A stretch of DNA of 64,000 nt, from assembly GCF_010500215.1 (NCBI RefSeq), contig NZ_JAAGOY010000004.1, positions 496,001 through 560,000 on the forward strand, given 5' to 3'. This document shows, piece after piece, positions 62,713 through 64,000 of the stretch (within the stretch, counting starts at the first letter, position 1; every line of letters begins with the position of its first letter). The notes below the pieces were generated by a model. That model did no database searches and had not been told where the DNA came from. It saw nothing but the letters and a program-made list of their open reading frames with translations. A program made the translations under genes and the position numbers. Origin of the DNA: Aliiroseovarius sp. PrR006 (lineage in GTDB: Bacteria; Pseudomonadota; Alphaproteobacteria; Rhodobacterales; Rhodobacteraceae).

Positions 62713-64000
62713 CTATTCACCCAACTTCTCAATCAAAGCGCGCGTGGACCCATCCAGCGCATCCGCAGGCGCATCTCCGCTGAGAACTGGTGCTAAGGCG
62801 ACAGCAAGTTCCTTGCCCAACTCCACACCCCACTGGTCAAACGAGTTGATACCCAGCAGAACGCCTTCCACAAAAACACGGTGTTCGTAGAGAGCGACGA
62901 TCGCACCTAGGATCTCAGGAGTGAGTTTGGAGTAGAGCAATGTGGTCGAGGGACGGTTTCCGGGGAAAACGCGGTGGGCGGCTTGACGCTCCAGCTCGCC
63001 CCCTTCAAAGCCTTTCGCTTGCATCAACGCACGTGCCTCGGCCAGGCTGCGACCCGTCATCAAGGCCTGCGACTGTGCCAGACAGTTGGCCACCAACAGC
63101 TGATGCTGATACGCCAAATCGGGCTCGTGCCCCTCTGCCCCCACCATGAACTCGCACGGGATGATATCGGTACCCTGATGGATCAACTGATAGAAAGCGT
63201 GCTGGCCATTCGTGCCCGGCTCGCCCCAGACAACGGGGCCAGAGGGCAGATCCAGTGCGGCTCCATCCAAGGCCACGCGCTTGCCGTTGCTCTCCATCTC
63301 AAGCTGCTGAAGGTAGGCTGGTAGACGTGCCAACCGCTGTTCGTACGGCAAAACCGCACGGGTCGCATGACCGCAGACCTGACGGTGCCAGAACCCGACC
63401 AAGGCCAGCATCAGCGGCATGTTCGCGCGGCCCTCGGCGTTCTGAAAATGCAGGTCCATCGCGCGTGCGCCCATCAGCATCTGATCAAACCTGTCGGCCC
63501 CGATGGCGATCATCAGAGACAAGCCAATCGGCCCCCACATGGAATAGCGCCCGCCAACCCAGTCCTCAAAGCCAAAGACACGCTCGGCGGCGATGCCCCA
63601 TTCGGCCGTTTTCTCCAAATTCGAGGACAGCGCGGCAAAATGCAGACCCACCGCATCCGCAGTCACGTCACGCAGTAACCAATCGCGGGCCGTGGCGGCA
63701 TTGGTCATGGTTTCAATGGTCGTGAAGGTTTTTGAGGCCACCATGATCAGCGTTTCCGCCGGGTTTAGCCCACGCAAAACATCCGCAATCTGCGCCCCGT
63801 CCACGTTCGAGACGAAATGCACCCGCGGCCCATCGTGATAGGGCGACAGCGCCTGCGTGGCCATCGCGGGTCCAAGATCCGAGCCGCCAATGCCGATATT
63901 CACCACATCCCGAAAGCGCCCGCCCCCGGGCGCGCGGATCTGACCCGCGCGCAGGCGCGTCGCGAAATCCCGCATCCGGGCAAGCGTGTCGCGGACGCCG
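62713..64000 (-). CDS. pgi: Glucose-6-phosphate isomerase, 3' part
   Basis: About 429 residues of the C-terminal part are present; the reading frame continues beyond the window edge, so the true start is missing. Seen motifs are [50 protein letters not shown]-like [55 protein letters not shown] and [15 protein letters not shown]. It interconverts glucose-6-phosphate and fructose-6-phosphate. Confidence 0.95.
   Translation of the reverse strand, partial: GVRDTLARMRDFATRLRAGQIRAPGGGRFRDVVNIGIGGSDLGPAMATQALSPYHDGPRVHFVSNVDGAQIADVLRGLNPAETLIMVASKTFTTIETMTNAATARDWLLRDVTADAVGLHFAALSSNLEKTAEWGIAAERVFGFEDWVGGRYSMWGPIGLSLMIAIGADRFDQMLMGARAMDLHFQNAEGRANMPLMLALVGFWHRQVCGHATRAVLPYEQRLARLPAYLQQLEMESNGKRVALDGAALDLPSGPVVWGEPGTNGQHAFYQLIHQGTDIIPCEFMVGAEGHEPDLAYQHQLLVANCLAQSQALMTGRSLAEARALMQAKGFEGGELERQAAHRVFPGNRPSTTLLYSKLTPEILGAIVALYEHRVFVEGVLLGINSFDQWGVELGKELAVALAPVLSGDAPADALDGSTRALIEKLGE

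Overview
The window is about 64 kb of chromosome from an alphaproteobacterium of the Rhodobacterales (Roseobacter/Paracoccus relatives). The base composition is high in GC, coding density is high, and the gene neighbourhoods are typical of that order: hisI beside a small Fe-S scaffold gene; carD, fdxA, an S4-domain gene and an SUV3-type helicase; recG-ligA; and a complete sox cluster. No phage, insertion sequence, CRISPR array or rRNA was seen. One tRNA (Gly, CCC) is present. Both window ends cut genes: the 5' end of hisI is inside the left edge, and the 5' end of pgi is missing at the right edge.

Layout. 0-5.3 kb holds hisI, an Fe-S scaffold gene, an unlisted 40-residue membrane protein gene behind a LexA-type box, and recG-ligA. 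5.5-15.2 kb holds a DUF502 protein, a LysE/ArgO exporter, 3-hydroxybutyrate dehydrogenase, a candidate small RNA, a peptide-binding protein, ACR3, an XRE-cupin regulator divergent from an acyl-CoA synthetase, an FrnE-like DsbA protein and an MFS pump. 15.2-18.7 kb holds betB, rlmE and a Ppx/GppA gene. 19-25.3 kb is a one-carbon/corrinoid module: a conserved 98-residue protein, a MetF-like reductase, a methyltetrahydrofolate:corrinoid methyltransferase, a CaiB-type CoA-transferase and a RACo-like corrinoid activator. 25.3-29.4 kb is housekeeping (tRNA-Gly, thioesterase, PhyH-like, TauE, dusA, SDR). 29.5-45.8 kb is a sulfur-oxidation island. 45.9-64 kb is mixed: flavin reductase, orphan genes, an AT-rich patch with a frameshifted gene, metY, SIMPL, a large PilM/PilP-like protein, cobT/cobS, carD, fdxA, S4, helicase, TPR, SCP2, alpha/beta hydrolase and pgi.

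The sulfur island is the main system. soxV, X, Y, Z, A, B, C, D, E and F run leftward. soxS, soxR (ArsR type) and soxT (YeeE/YedE) run rightward. With soxCD present, the encoded pathway should take thiosulfate to sulfate in the periplasm. Beyond soxF a second leftward operon carries two half-size YeeE/YedE proteins, a metallo-beta-lactamase-fold protein of persulfide dioxygenase type, a DUF442 sulfurtransferase and a SulP permease. Both soxX and this second operon have a perfect ATTC-N8-GAAT palindrome upstream, the site type known for persulfide-sensing SqrR/BigR. The local SoxR has cysteines 42 and 108 at the positions expected of such a sensor. A second motif, an identical 13-mer, sits upstream of soxS/soxV and of soxB. 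Strong hairpin terminators after soxA, soxD and soxF divide the cluster into separate transcription units.

The least expected signals are the LexA-boxed 40-residue membrane protein (a possible SidA-like SOS division inhibitor), the paired operator types in the sulfur island, a candidate 76-nt small RNA at 7.9 kb, Gly/Arg tails on two corrinoid-pathway proteins, and the AT-rich patch at 48 kb. All functional calls rest on reading motifs and gene order; no database search was run.
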